In this document: piece after piece, positions 24,690 to 32,264 of the stretch
Layout: each line of letters starts with the position of its first letter
How positions within the stretch are numbered: the first letter of the stretch is position 1
Assembly: GCA_030018495.1 (NCBI GenBank)
Contig: JASEFS010000002.1
Span: 139,359-188,627, forward strand
Direction of reading: 5' to 3'
Length of the DNA stretch: 49,269 bases
Source: Deltaproteobacteria bacterium
GTDB lineage: Bacteria > Desulfobacterota > Desulfobaccia > Desulfobaccales > 0-14-0-80-60-11
Made by a program: the position numbers and the translations under genes
Notes under the pieces: model-generated
What the model saw: the letters and a program-made list of their open reading frames with translations, nothing else
Databases searched by the model: none
Told to the model about the DNA's origin: nothing

Positions 24690-25265
24690 TTATTTGTTTT
24701 CCCCTTTTCGCCCTTTCCCCTTTTCCACATTTACCCCTTCATGCTTCAGCAGCCAGCGCTTGCGTTCCAGGCCGGAGCTGTAGCCGCCCAGGGAGCCGTC
24801 AGCCGCGACCACGCGGTGGCAGGGAATGAGGATGGGGACGGGGTTGGCGCCGCAGGCTTGGCCCGCGGCCCGGGCGGCCTGGGGGGAGCCGGCGCGCCTG
24901 GCCAACTCCTGGTAGCTGATGGTCTCCCTTCGGGGAATCTTGCGGAGTTCCTGCCAGACCCGGAGCTGAAAGGGGGTGCCCTTGAGGTCCAGGGGCAGAT
25001 TGTTCGCAACCCCGTTATCGCCGGTAAAATAATCCTCCAGGGCCTGGGCCACCCGCTGGTGCCATTCCTGCAACAACCCCTTGGGAAGCGATTCGGTTTC
25101 CGGAGTGCCCCCGACCATAACCCCTTCTTTGAAGTCTTTCTCTTCAGCAAAGGCCAGCCTCGTAAGGCCCTTATCCGAGAAAAACATGAAAGCCAGACCC
25201 ACCGGCGTCTCTACTACTGCCTGGGCGGGCAAGGCGGGCTTTGGCTTTTTGGTCGACGGTGACAT
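24690..25265 (-). CDS. ogt: methylated-DNA-protein cysteine methyltransferase
   Basis: This 191-residue protein has the MGMT/Ogt active site PCHRV, with the alkyl-accepting cysteine, followed by GSLGGYSSGLERKRWLLKHEG. The helix-turn-helix part GTPFQLRVWQELRKIPRRETISYQELARRAG precedes it. It repairs O6-alkylguanine by irreversible transfer. ATG at 25265 has a perfect AGGAGG 5 bases upstream; the longer frame to 25289 runs into the heptamer array. The last dozen residues (VEKGKGRKGENK) are encoded by the 8-bp repeat tract, an unusual repeat-derived tail. Confidence 0.88.
   Translation of the reverse strand: MSPSTKKPKPALPAQAVVETPVGLAFMFFSDKGLTRLAFAEEKDFKEGVMVGGTPETESLPKGLLQEWHQRVAQALEDYFTGDNGVANNLPLDLKGTPFQLRVWQELRKIPRRETISYQELARRAGSPQAARAAGQACGANPVPILIPCHRVVAADGSLGGYSSGLERKRWLLKHEGVNVEKGKGRKGENK
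24697..24726. repeat. pyrimidine tract with about 8-bp period, inside the ogt 3' end
   Basis: CCCCTTTTCGCCCTTTCCCC is read on the minus strand as GGGGAAAG, GGCGAAAA and similar blocks. It forms the 3' coding end of the alkyltransferase gene and is inverted relative to the purine tract at 24491-24524. Confidence 0.4.
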
Positions 25266-25281
25266 GAAACCTCCTGCTAAA

Positions 25282-25344
25282 AAGTTCAAGGTTCAAAGTT
25301 TAAGGTTCAAGGTTCAAGGTTCAAGGTTCAAAGTTCAAAGTTGA
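25282..25344. repeat. heptamer array AGGTTCA (nine units)
   Basis: Nine consecutive 7-bp units: AAGTTCA, AGGTTCA, AAGTTTA, four AGGTTCA, AAGTTCA, AAGTTGA. It lies directly upstream of the alkyltransferase gene, between its ribosome site and its probable promoter. The same word recurs at 45931-45965. Confidence 0.85.
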
Positions 25345-25416
25345 GACCGCTATCAAAGGGGGCCTGCCCTACAACAAAAGCTCGCGAGCATGCTGAAACC
25401 TGTTGCTTTTCTTTGA

Positions 25417-25455
25417 ATGGGCTTCCAGCCCATGTTTTGGTGGGGCTGGAGCCCC
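25417..25455. repeat. paired GC-rich palindromes
   Basis: Two perfect hairpins lie back to back: ATGGGCT-TCC-AGCCCAT (25417-25433) and GGGGCT-GG-AGCCCC (25442-25455). Both share the GGCT(TCC/GG)AGCC core seen at 29601-29618 and 44143-44165. They lie between the alkyltransferase and prmA genes. Confidence 0.6.
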
Positions 25456-25521
25456 GCCTATCAGATTATGTCTGAGTAACAGAAGCAAGACTGGTCCCGT
25501 GCGGCAGTGGATAGCTTTTCC

Positions 25522-26337
25522 CTAAAGGTTGACGGCCAGAACCGCGAACCACAGGTTTTCATCCAGGGCGGCCACGATTTTCAAGGGGGTGGCGGCCAAG
25601 GCGGCGCGGAATTGTTCCATCTGGGTGCCCAGGATGCCGGAGAAAATATACCATTTTTTCGTAAGAAATTCCGGGATGGACAGGAGGTCCAAGAGCACGT
25701 CCAGATGGATGTTGGCCAGGACCAGGTCTGCGGCCGGATGGGTGAACTGCCGGGCATCGCCCTGAATAAGAAGAATTTCCTCCTCTTTGCAGTTGTGCCT
25801 GATATTGCGGTGTGCGGTGCGCGCCGCCAGGTCGTTGTATTCCACCGCCACCACCCGGCGGGCGCCCAGAGCCATGGCAGCCAGGGACAGCACCCCGGTG
25901 CCGGTGCCCAAATCCAGGACCAGGCCAGGGGTATCCTGGTCATAGACGCGCCGCATTAGTTGCAGGCACAGGCGGGTGGTGGGATGATAGCCGGAGCCGA
26001 AGGCCAAACCAGGTTCTATGGAGAGAAGAATGTCACCGGGTTCGGGCTCCGGCGTCTCCCACACCGGACAGAGGTAGAACCCCGCGACGCGGGTGGGCTT
26101 GAGGTGGCGGCCCGCCTCCCAGTCGGCATAATTGAGCACGGTTTCCGAATTGTAGCGGCCCGACTCGGGGTGGGCGGCCAGCCAGGCCCGGACTTCGGCC
26201 TCTTTCGGAACCGAGTAAAAGAGATATATATAGTCGCCCTCGCGCCAGCAGCCTAAAAAATCCCCGCCGGTCAGCGCCTGGGGGGGATTCAGGCGGCCGG
26301 CGATTTCATAGATGTAGAGTTTTTCCGGGGGCGGCAT
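25522..26337 (-). CDS. prmA: ribosomal protein L11 methyltransferase-like
   Basis: This SAM-dependent methyltransferase of about 271 residues has a VLDLGTGTGVLSLAAMALGA SAM-binding loop, followed by VVAVEYNDLA and DLVLANIHLDV, the PrmA-type catalytic motif. The N-terminal region (LYIYEIAGRLNPP) fits a PrmA-like substrate-recognition domain. PrmA methylates lysines and the N-terminus of ribosomal protein L11. I start at ATG 26337, where family-like sequence begins; the frame is open to 26427, giving 301 residues, but the extra part looks unrelated. It diverges from leuD across about 170 bp. Confidence 0.8.
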   Translation of the reverse strand: MPPPEKLYIYEIAGRLNPPQALTGGDFLGCWREGDYIYLFYSVPKEAEVRAWLAAHPESGRYNSETVLNYADWEAGRHLKPTRVAGFYLCPVWETPEPEPGDILLSIEPGLAFGSGYHPTTRLCLQLMRRVYDQDTPGLVLDLGTGTGVLSLAAMALGARRVVAVEYNDLAARTAHRNIRHNCKEEEILLIQGDARQFTHPAADLVLANIHLDVLLDLLSIPEFLTKKWYIFSGILGTQMEQFRAALAATPLKIVAALDENLWFAVLAVNL

Positions 26338-26509
26338 AAATTCAATATCAGTCGTTGATTCGGTTATGAATACGCGTGAAAATCTGCTGTTATGCAAGGG
26401 GGGTCGCGAACCGCTCCTTTCCTTCAAACAGCCTATGCAACTATAGCTTGAATTTTGTGAATAATTTCTGATAACATTTTTTGATTACGCCCGACCAGAG
26501 GAAGCTGCT

Positions 26510-27013
26510 ATGGAGCTCAAGGGGAGAGTACATAAATTCGGCGACGATATCAACACCGATGAAATCATCCCGGCCCGCTATCTGAACACCTCGGACCCCA
26601 TGGAGCTGGCCAAACACGCCATGGAAGATGCAGACCCCGAATTCCGACAGAGAATGCAGCCCGGCGATTTCATCGTGGCCGGCAAAAACTTCGGCTGCGG
26701 CTCCTCCCGGGAGCACGCTCCCATTGCCATCAAGGCCGCGGGTGTTGCCGCGGTGATCGCCGATTCCTTCGCCCGCATCTTTTACCGCAACGCCTTCAAT
26801 ATGGGCCTGCCCATCCTGGAGTCCCCGGAGGCCGCGGCCGACCTTAAGGACGGCGATGAGATCAGCGTCAACCTGGACACCGGCGCCATCACCGTAATGG
26901 CCACGGGCCGGACCTTCCATAGCCAGCCCATACCCCCTTTCATGCAAGAGCTCTTGGCGGACGGCGGGCTCATGGCACATCTCAAGAAGAAACTGGAGAC
27001 ACACCGAACATGA
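26510..27013 (+). CDS. leuD: 3-isopropylmalate dehydratase small subunit
   Basis: This 167-residue aconitase-like swivel subunit has FGDDINTDEIIPARYL near the N-terminus and FGCGSSREHAPIAIKAAGVAAVIADSFARIFYRNA in the middle, the archaeal/anaerobe-type LeuD signature. With LeuC it isomerises 2- to 3-isopropylmalate in leucine synthesis. LeuC is not in the window. The short version can also serve homoaconitase or methylcitrate-type enzymes, but the next gene (leuB) favours leucine. It overlaps leuB by 4 bp (ATGA). A GAGGAAG ribosome site precedes the ATG. Confidence 0.92.
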   Translation: MELKGRVHKFGDDINTDEIIPARYLNTSDPMELAKHAMEDADPEFRQRMQPGDFIVAGKNFGCGSSREHAPIAIKAAGVAAVIADSFARIFYRNAFNMGLPILESPEAAADLKDGDEISVNLDTGAITVMATGRTFHSQPIPPFMQELLADGGLMAHLKKKLETHRT

Positions 27014-28074
27014 CTTATCGCATTGCAGTTATCCCCGGTGACGGCACCGGGCCGGAGGTGGTGGCGGAAGGCATCAAAGTCTTGAACGCCGTGGCCGGGC
27101 CGGCCAATCTCGCCTTTGATTTTGTTTATTATGACCTGGGCGGCGAACGCTACCTCAAGACCGGCGAAATCCTGCCGGATTCCGTGATCAGCGAACTCAA
27201 GCAGTTCAAGGCCGTGTACCTGGGAGCCATCGGCCACCCCGACGTCAAGCCCGGCATCCTGGAAAAGGGCCTGCTGCTCAGGTTGCGGTTCGAACTGGAC
27301 CAATACATCAACCTGCGGCCGGTGATTCTTTACCCCGGTGTTGAAACGCCTTTGAAAGACAAAGGCCCCGACGACATCGATTTTGTGGTGGTAAGGGAAA
27401 ATACCGAAGGCCTTTATGCCGGAGCCGGGGGCTTTTTGAAATACGGCACCCCCGATGAAGTGGCCGTGCAGTCGTCCATCAACACCCGCAAAGGAGTGGA
27501 CCGCTGCTTGAAGTACGCCTTTGAAACGGCCATGAAGCGCGATCGCGGCAAGAAGCTCACCCTGGTGGCCAAGACCAACGTGCTGACCTATGCCTCCGAC
27601 CTGTGGTTCAGGGCTTTCGAAGCCATGGCGCCGCAGTATCCGGACGTCACCACCGACTACGCCCATGTGGATGCTACCTGCATGTGGTTTGTGAAAAACC
27701 CGGAGTGGTTCGACGTGGTGGTCACTGACAACATGTTCGGCGACATCATCACGGACCTGGGGGCCATCATCCAGGGCGGCATGGGCGTGGCCGCGGGGGG
27801 CAATATCAACCCCGAAGGCGTATCCATGTTCGAGCCCATCGGCGGCTCGGCCCCGAAATACACCGGCCAGAAGAAGGTGAATCCCATTGCGGCCATAGCC
27901 GCGGCCCAGATGATGCTGGAGCATTTGGGCGAAGCCAAGGCCGCCGCGGCCATAGAAGCAGGCATCAAGAAAACTGCCACCCAACTGCAAAGCATGGCCG
28001 CGGGCCGGATGGGGTACGACACCACGCAGGTGGGGGATATGGTGGCGAAGTATGCCGCGGAGGCGCTGCGATAG
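27010..28074 (+). CDS. leuB: 3-isopropylmalate dehydrogenase (LeuB-type)
   Basis: This 354-residue beta-decarboxylating dehydrogenase has the IPGDGTGPEV start, the substrate-binding LRFELDQYINLRP segment, FVVVRENTEGLYAGAG, and the metal-binding VVTDNMFGDIITDLGA region. It oxidises 3-isopropylmalate to 2-oxoisocaproate. The ENTEGLYAGAGG segment is also typical of tartrate or other short-chain members, but coupling to leuD supports LeuB. The stop codon abuts the left heptamer array at 28074. Confidence 0.9.
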   Translation: MTYRIAVIPGDGTGPEVVAEGIKVLNAVAGPANLAFDFVYYDLGGERYLKTGEILPDSVISELKQFKAVYLGAIGHPDVKPGILEKGLLLRLRFELDQYINLRPVILYPGVETPLKDKGPDDIDFVVVRENTEGLYAGAGGFLKYGTPDEVAVQSSINTRKGVDRCLKYAFETAMKRDRGKKLTLVAKTNVLTYASDLWFRAFEAMAPQYPDVTTDYAHVDATCMWFVKNPEWFDVVVTDNMFGDIITDLGAIIQGGMGVAAGGNINPEGVSMFEPIGGSAPKYTGQKKVNPIAAIAAAQMMLEHLGEAKAAAAIEAGIKKTATQLQSMAAGRMGYDTTQVGDMVAKYAAEALR

Positions 28075-28095
28075 CAGTCAGCAGTCAGCAGTCAG
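28074..28095. repeat. heptamer array GCAGTCA, left arm
   Basis: Three exact units of GCAGTCA (28074-28094) begin at the last base of the leuB stop codon. The inverted partner (CTGACTG units) is at 28507-28528, on the other side of the four-helix-bundle gene. Confidence 0.85.
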
Positions 28096-28111
28096 AATTA
28101 CAGGACTAAAG

Positions 28112-28492
28112 TTGGTTAGAACATTTCAGGATTTGTTGGTATGGAATAAGGCCATGGATTTGGTAACGGAAATCTATCGCCTGACAAAAACCTTTCCGAA
28201 GGATGAGCTTTTTGGCCTTACCGGACAGCTCCGCCGCGCGGCAATTTCTGTCCCGGCCAATATCGCCGAAGGCCAGGGGAGGTTGTCGGAAAAGGAATTT
28301 CGTCAATTCTTGGGGAATGCCAGAGGCTCGTTATCTGAAATGGAGACACATATCTTAATTGCGCATAACCTTCGCTACCTGGATGAAGAATCAACCAGAC
28401 ATCTTCTTGATGCGTCTGCTGAAGTGGGCAGGATTTTAAATGGACTTCTATCCAAAGTCGTCTCAGCCAAAAAAGAGAAATCACGTGAGTAG
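28112..28492 (+). CDS. four-helix-bundle protein (23S rRNA-intervening-sequence / Avd-like family)
   Basis: This protein of about 126 residues has the full family pattern: RTFQDLLVWNKAMDLVTEIYRLTKTFPKDE, then LTGQLRRAAISVPANIAEGQGR, then FLGNARGSLSEMETHILIAHNL. It folds as an antiparallel four-helix bundle. Relatives are encoded in 23S rRNA intervening sequences, and a related group (bAvd) assists diversity-generating retroelements. The function of the free-standing members is unknown. TTG at 28112 gives the typical M-V-R-T-F start; a longer frame runs back into the repeat and leuB. It is bracketed by inverted heptamer arrays. Confidence 0.82.
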   Translation: MVRTFQDLLVWNKAMDLVTEIYRLTKTFPKDELFGLTGQLRRAAISVPANIAEGQGRLSEKEFRQFLGNARGSLSEMETHILIAHNLRYLDEESTRHLLDASAEVGRILNGLLSKVVSAKKEKSRE

Positions 28493-28506
28493 CCAGGCAT
28501 TCGATA

Positions 28507-28528
28507 CTGACTGCTGACTGCTGATTGC
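28507..28528. repeat. heptamer array CTGACTG, right arm
   Basis: CTGACTG, CTGACTG, CTGATTG and a final C: the reverse complement of the GCAGTCA array at 28074-28095. The two arms enclose the whole four-helix-bundle gene (about 411 bp between arms). Confidence 0.85.
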
Positions 28529-28568
28529 TTTGTTTCACATAAACCAGCCATAATCGAGGTAATTAAGA

Positions 28569-29591
28569 ATGGGTCGGTCTTACAAGGTAGCAGTAGCCGG
28601 AGCCACCGGCGCGGTGGGCCAGCAGATGGTGGCCTGTTTGGAGGAGCGCAATTTTCCGGTGGCGGAGCTAAAGCCGTTGGCGTCTGAGCGGTCTATAGGC
28701 AAGCACGTCACCTTCAAAGGCAGGGAAATACCGGTGGAGGTGCTGGACAAGGATTCCTTTGCCGGCATCGATATCGCACTGTTTTCCGCGGGGGGCTCCA
28801 TCAGCAAGGAATACGCCCCCATCGCAGCCCGGGCCGGCGCGGTGGTGGTGGACAATTCCAGCGCCTGGCGCATGGACCCGGACGTGCCTCTGGTGGTGCC
28901 GGAAGTGAACCCCCAGGATATAGCGCTTTACAAAAAGACCGGCATCATCGCCAACCCCAACTGCTCCACCATTCAGATGGTGGTGGTCTTAAAGCCCCTT
29001 CACGACGCGGCCACTATCAAACGGGTGGTGGTGTCCACCTACCAGGCGGTGTCCGGCACCGGTCAGAAGGCGGTAGGCGAGTTGGCGGCCCAGGTGCGGG
29101 CCCTGTTCAACAACCAGGAGGTTCCCCGAAAGGTCTATCCGCACCGCATCGCGTTCAACGTCCTACCCCACATCGACGTCTTTCTGGAAAACGGTTACAC
29201 CAAGGAAGAGATGAAGATGGTGAATGAAACCAAGAAGATCATGGGGGACGACAGCATAGAGGTGACGGCCACCACGGTTAGGGTGCCGGTGTTTTACGGG
29301 CACTCCGAGGCCTTGAATATTGAAACTGAGCGCAAGCTGACGCCGGTGCAGGCTCGGGCCGTCCTGGCGGAGGCGCCGGGGGTCAAAATCGTGGACGACC
29401 CCGCCAAAAACCAGTATCCTATGCCACTGGATGCGGCCGGCCAGGACCTGACGCTGGTAGGGCGCATCCGGGAGGATTTCAGCATCGAAAACGGTCTCAA
29501 CCTGTGGATTGTGGCGGACAACGTGCGCAAGGGCGCGGCCACCAACGCGGTGCAGATTGCCGAGATATTAGTTAATGATTATCTAAAGTGA
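28569..29591 (+). CDS. asd: aspartate-semialdehyde dehydrogenase
   Basis: This 340-residue enzyme has the nucleotide-binding GATGAVGQQM motif near residue 11, the catalytic cysteine in NPNCSTIQMVV at about 135, and the AFNVLPHIDVFLENGYTKEE block. It reduces aspartyl phosphate to aspartate semialdehyde for lysine, threonine and methionine. Length and motifs match the common bacterial type. A GAGG ribosome site precedes the ATG at 28569. It follows the repeat-bracketed gene and is probably transcribed with the leu genes or from its own promoter. Confidence 0.94.
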   Translation: MGRSYKVAVAGATGAVGQQMVACLEERNFPVAELKPLASERSIGKHVTFKGREIPVEVLDKDSFAGIDIALFSAGGSISKEYAPIAARAGAVVVDNSSAWRMDPDVPLVVPEVNPQDIALYKKTGIIANPNCSTIQMVVVLKPLHDAATIKRVVVSTYQAVSGTGQKAVGELAAQVRALFNNQEVPRKVYPHRIAFNVLPHIDVFLENGYTKEEMKMVNETKKIMGDDSIEVTATTVRVPVFYGHSEALNIETERKLTPVQARAVLAEAPGVKIVDDPAKNQYPMPLDAAGQDLTLVGRIREDFSIENGLNLWIVADNVRKGAATNAVQIAEILVNDYLK

Positions 29592-29600
29592 TCCTGGAGC

Positions 29601-29618
29601 CGCAGGCTTCAGCCTGCG
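29601..29618. repeat. palindrome CGCAGGCT-TC-AGCCTGCG
   Basis: A perfect 8-bp-arm hairpin with a 2-base loop sits in the 59-bp gap between asd and the true rsmD start. It shares the AGGCTTC/AGCCTG core with the element at 44143-44165. It is open in frame with rsmD and creates a false upstream start at 29588. Confidence 0.65.
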
Positions 29619-29650
29619 CCGGTTACGGCTTGCGGCGCCACTTTAAAATA

Positions 29651-30229
29651 ATGCGCATCATCGCCGGTTCCCTGAAGGGGCGCCGCTTGGCCACGGTAAA
29701 GGGCCGCATGCGGCCCACCAGCGACAAGGTCCGGGAGGCCATTTTCAATATCCTGGGGCCGGCGGTGCTTGAGGCCCGGGTGCTGGACCTGTTCGCCGGC
29801 ACCGGCGCTTTAGGCCTGGAGGCCTTGAGCCGGGGGGCCCGGGCCGCGGTTTTCGTGGAAGACCATCCGACATCTCTCGCGGTTTTGCGGCAAAATGTGG
29901 AAACCCTGGGGCTGGCGGCACAGGTGGAAATACTGCCCTTGCCGGTGAAAGCAGGCCTGAAAAAGCTGGCGGCCCGGCAGGCTGTATTTGAACTCGCCTT
30001 CCTGGATCCTCCCTATGGGAGCGGACTGGCTGCAGCCACCCTGGAAGACTTGGCAAGGGCCGGCATTTTGTCACCCTCCGCCTGGGTGGTGGCCGAACAC
30101 AGCCGCCGGGAGGCGCTGCCGGAGGCGGTTGAAACGCTGAAGCTCAGGGAAATGAGACGCTACGGGGACACTCGGGTGGCTTTATACGTACTGCAAAAAA
30201 ATCTTGAAATTCAGGAGTCGGCTGACTGA
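29651..30229 (+). CDS. rsmD: 16S rRNA (guanine966-N2)-methyltransferase
   Basis: This 192-residue Rossmann methyltransferase has the RsmD start MRIIAGSLKGRRL, then RPTSDKVREAIFNIL, the SAM loop LDLFAGTGALGLEALSRGA, and the catalytic motif FLDPPYGSG. It methylates G966 of 16S rRNA in the small subunit. ATG at 29651 begins exactly at the family N-terminus, so the open frame back to 29588 is discarded. The stop overlaps the coaD start as TGATG, a conserved rsmD-coaD pairing in bacteria. Confidence 0.93.
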   Translation: MRIIAGSLKGRRLATVKGRMRPTSDKVREAIFNILGPAVLEARVLDLFAGTGALGLEALSRGARAAVFVEDHPTSLAVLRQNVETLGLAAQVEILPLPVKAGLKKLAARQAVFELAFLDPPYGSGLAAATLEDLARAGILSPSAWVVAEHSRREALPEAVETLKLREMRRYGDTRVALYVLQKNLEIQESAD

Positions 30230-30717
30230 TGCCTAACCGTGCCATATACCCGGGGACCTTCGATCCCATCACCAACGGCCATCTGGACCTGATCCAGCGA
30301 GGCCTGCGCATTTTTGATCACATCATCGTGGCGGTGGCCGAAAACCCGGGGAAAAAGCCCCTGTTCACCGTGGCGGAGCGCCTGGAAATGATCCGGGAGG
30401 CCCTTAAGGACACCCCTAATGTGACCGCCGACAGCTTCGGCGGCCTGCTGGTGGACTACGTCAAGAGTCAAAACGCCCGGGTGGTGATGCGAGGCTTGCG
30501 GGCAGTCACGGATTTCGAGTACGAGTTTCAGATGGCCATGATGAACCGGCGCATGGAACCGGAAATTGAAACAGTGTTCCTGATGACCGGCCTGCGCTGG
30601 GTATTTCTGAGCTCCAGAATCATCAAGGAAGCTGCGGTGCACGGCGGCAGCATCGAAGGCATGGTGCCGGAGTTGGTGCATCATAAGCTGAAGGAAAAGT
30701 TCGGCTTTCTGACTTGA
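30229..30717 (+). CDS. coaD: pantetheine-phosphate adenylyltransferase
   Basis: This 162-residue nucleotidyltransferase has the YPGTFDPITNGHLDLIQRG motif with the TNGH catalytic signature, VAENPGKKPLFTVAERL, and the SSRIIKEAA loop near residue 127. It adenylates 4'-phosphopantetheine in coenzyme A synthesis. Length is typical. It is coupled to rsmD by a one-base stop/start overlap. Confidence 0.95.
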   Translation: MPNRAIYPGTFDPITNGHLDLIQRGLRIFDHIIVAVAENPGKKPLFTVAERLEMIREALKDTPNVTADSFGGLLVDYVKSQNARVVMRGLRAVTDFEYEFQMAMMNRRMEPEIETVFLMTGLRWVFLSSRIIKEAAVHGGSIEGMVPELVHHKLKEKFGFLT

Positions 30718-30730
30718 ATTAGTTTTTTTA

Positions 30731-30753
30731 CCGAAAAGCCAAAAACCAAAAAC
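30731..30753. repeat. short heptamer tract CCGAAAA/GCCAAAA/ACCAAAA
   Basis: Three 7-bp units of the same A-rich family as the 37.2-kb tract fill the 43-bp gap between coaD and the DUF3842 gene. A T-run precedes it (30722-30729). Confidence 0.6.
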
Positions 30754-30760
30754 GCTACTT

Positions 30761-31180
30761 ATGCGCATCTGCGTTATCGACGGACAGGGGGGCGGCATCG
30801 GGGCCGCCATCATCAAGCGGCTTAAAGAGGTCTATGCCGAGGAGCACGAAGTCATCGCCCTGGGCACCAATGCGGTGGCCACCGCCCAGATGATGAAGGC
30901 CCGGGCCAACCGGGGAGCCAGCGGAGAAAACGCCATCGTGCGCACCGTTGCCTCGGTGGACATCATTATCGGGACCCTCTCCATTGTGCTGGCCAACGCC
31001 ATGATGGGGGAGCTGACCCCCCGCATGGCCGAAGCCATTGCTTCGGCACCGGCGCCCAAACTGCTTCTTCCCCTCACCCAGGAGCGGGTGGAGATAATCG
31101 GTTTGCTTCCTGAACCACTGCCACATCTGGTGGAAAAAATCGTCACAGGCAAGTTAAAGGAGTTAATAAAAAATGTGTGA
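30761..31180 (+). CDS. DUF3842 family protein
   Basis: This 139-residue protein begins with a Rossmann-like glycine motif (VIDGQGGGIGAAIIKRL), then ALGTNAVATAQMMKARANRGASGENAIVR and GTLSIVLANAMMGELTP, the conserved blocks of DUF3842. It looks nucleotide- or cofactor-binding and cytoplasmic. It overlaps the next gene, a CooT-type nickel protein, by 8 bp, which I take as the best functional clue: a role in nickel or carbon monoxide dehydrogenase handling is possible but unproven. Confidence 0.8.
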   Translation: MRICVIDGQGGGIGAAIIKRLKEVYAEEHEVIALGTNAVATAQMMKARANRGASGENAIVRTVASVDIIIGTLSIVLANAMMGELTPRMAEAIASAPAPKLLLPLTQERVEIIGLLPEPLPHLVEKIVTGKLKELIKNV

Positions 31181-31370
31181 AGCTGCTGCCTATATCTTAA
31201 AACCCGACGGCCAGGAGGAACTGTTTCTCTCGGAGGTGGATGTCATTGAGCCGGACGGCGACCATCTGCGGCTGGTGTCCATCTTCGGGGAGCAGAAGAC
31301 CATCAAGGCCAGCATCCACAGCCTGAATCTTATTAACCATAAGGTTCTCCTGGTGGAGAAAACGCCTTAA
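31173..31370 (+). CDS. CooT-type small nickel-binding protein
   Basis: This 65-residue protein opens with MCEAAAYIL and follows with LFLSEVDVIEPDGDHLRLVSIFGEQKTIKASIHSLNLINHKVLL, the full pattern of the CooT family. The conserved Cys2 near the N-terminus is the nickel-site residue in CooT of carbon monoxide dehydrogenase maturation. Family members also exist without a cooCTJ operon, as here. It starts inside the DUF3842 gene. Its stop overlaps the stop region of the convergent MBL gene by 4 bp. Confidence 0.8.
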   Translation: MCEAAAYILKPDGQEELFLSEVDVIEPDGDHLRLVSIFGEQKTIKASIHSLNLINHKVLLVEKTP

Positions 31371-31993
31371 ACCTTCGGCAGAATTTCCACCCTCACCTTG
31401 CCTTTCAGCAAGGCCCGGAAGGTTTCGGCGTCCTCAAGGGTGCCCAGCGTGCCCCCGAAGTGCATGGGAACGGCGACTTGGGGCTTGAGGGCCAGGGCCG
31501 CCCGGGCCGCTTCCTCAACATTCATCACCGTGAAGCCGCATACCGGCAGGATGGCGACATCCACTTGAAAGTCCGCCATTTCCGGAATAAAGTCGGTGTC
31601 CCCGGCGTAGTAGATGCGAAGGCCCTCCACCGTGACGATAAAGCCCAGGTATCCGGCCCTTTTGGGGTGAAAATGCGTCTCCAGGTTGTAGGCCGGCACC
31701 GCCTGAATCAATGTTCCCCCCACCGTGGCTTCCTCCCCCGGCTCCAGGGCCAGGACCGGGGCTTCTATTTTCGCCGCGGCCTTTTTGTCGCTCACGACCA
31801 CGGTCCAGGCCCGCCTCACCTTCTCAATGTCGGCCACGGAACAATGCTGGGGGTGCTCGTGGGTTACGAGAATAATGTCCGCGGGCTGCGTCCGGTGCAG
31901 GCCGAAAGGGTCGAAGTAGATCACCGGCGGCCCTTCGTAGATGAAGCTGGCATACCCGAGCCATCCCAGGCGGGACAAAACCTGCTCAATCAT
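31367..31993 (-). CDS. MBL-fold metal-dependent hydrolase (UlaG-like)
   Basis: This 208-residue metallo-beta-lactamase-fold protein has the zinc motif as THEHPQHCS (HxHxxH variant with the last His displaced), then YYAGDTDFIPEM and VAVPMHFGGTLG near the C-terminus. It resembles the UlaG/YtnP group of small hydrolases, often called L-ascorbate-6-phosphate lactonase-like, whose natural substrates are mostly unknown. It converges on the cooT-type gene with a 4-bp overlap. Confidence 0.8.
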   Translation of the reverse strand: MIEQVLSRLGWLGYASFIYEGPPVIYFDPFGLHRTQPADIILVTHEHPQHCSVADIEKVRRAWTVVVSDKKAAAKIEAPVLALEPGEEATVGGTLIQAVPAYNLETHFHPKRAGYLGFIVTVEGLRIYYAGDTDFIPEMADFQVDVAILPVCGFTVMNVEEAARAALALKPQVAVPMHFGGTLGTLEDAETFRALLKGKVRVEILPKV

Positions 31994-32158
31994 CTTTGCC
32001 TCCCGTTTTCTCTATAAGATAAAACACCTGCTTCCTGAAAAAAGACCGGATGGCCTTCACCCATCATTTTTCTCCCTAATGCCGGAGGAAAGCCCGCCAA
32101 AGGGCATTCCTCACCGACTAGTCTCGTCAAGATTAGATAAGGCGAGGAGCAACACCTG

Positions 32159-32184
32159 GGGGGGCGGCGCGGGCGCCGCCCCCC
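32159..32184. repeat. perfect 12-bp-arm palindrome GGGGGGCGGCGC
   Basis: GGGGGGCGGCGC (32159-32170), GG, then GCGCCGCCCCCC (32173-32184) form a very stable hairpin in the gap between the MBL gene and the second binding-protein gene. It is followed by CTAC, as in the related palindrome at 44232-44259. It could also stop minus-strand transcription, although it lies about 80 bp past the stop codon. Confidence 0.6.
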
Positions 32185-32264
32185 TACAGGCCGCAATCCG
32201 GAGAGAAGTATGATTCTACTATGGGACAGGGGCAGGTGAGGCCTTCTTTGGCCGCTAATCTCCC

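Noticed and set aside
26782-27990. Long minus-strand open frame of 402 codons antisense to leuD and leuB
   Set aside because: leuD and leuB are unmistakable; the antisense product has no family pattern and is rich in Gly, His and Gln.
28112-28492. Diversity-generating retroelement accessory gene (bAvd)
   Set aside because: No reverse transcriptase or template/variable repeat pair is nearby; the protein fits the wider four-helix-bundle family only.
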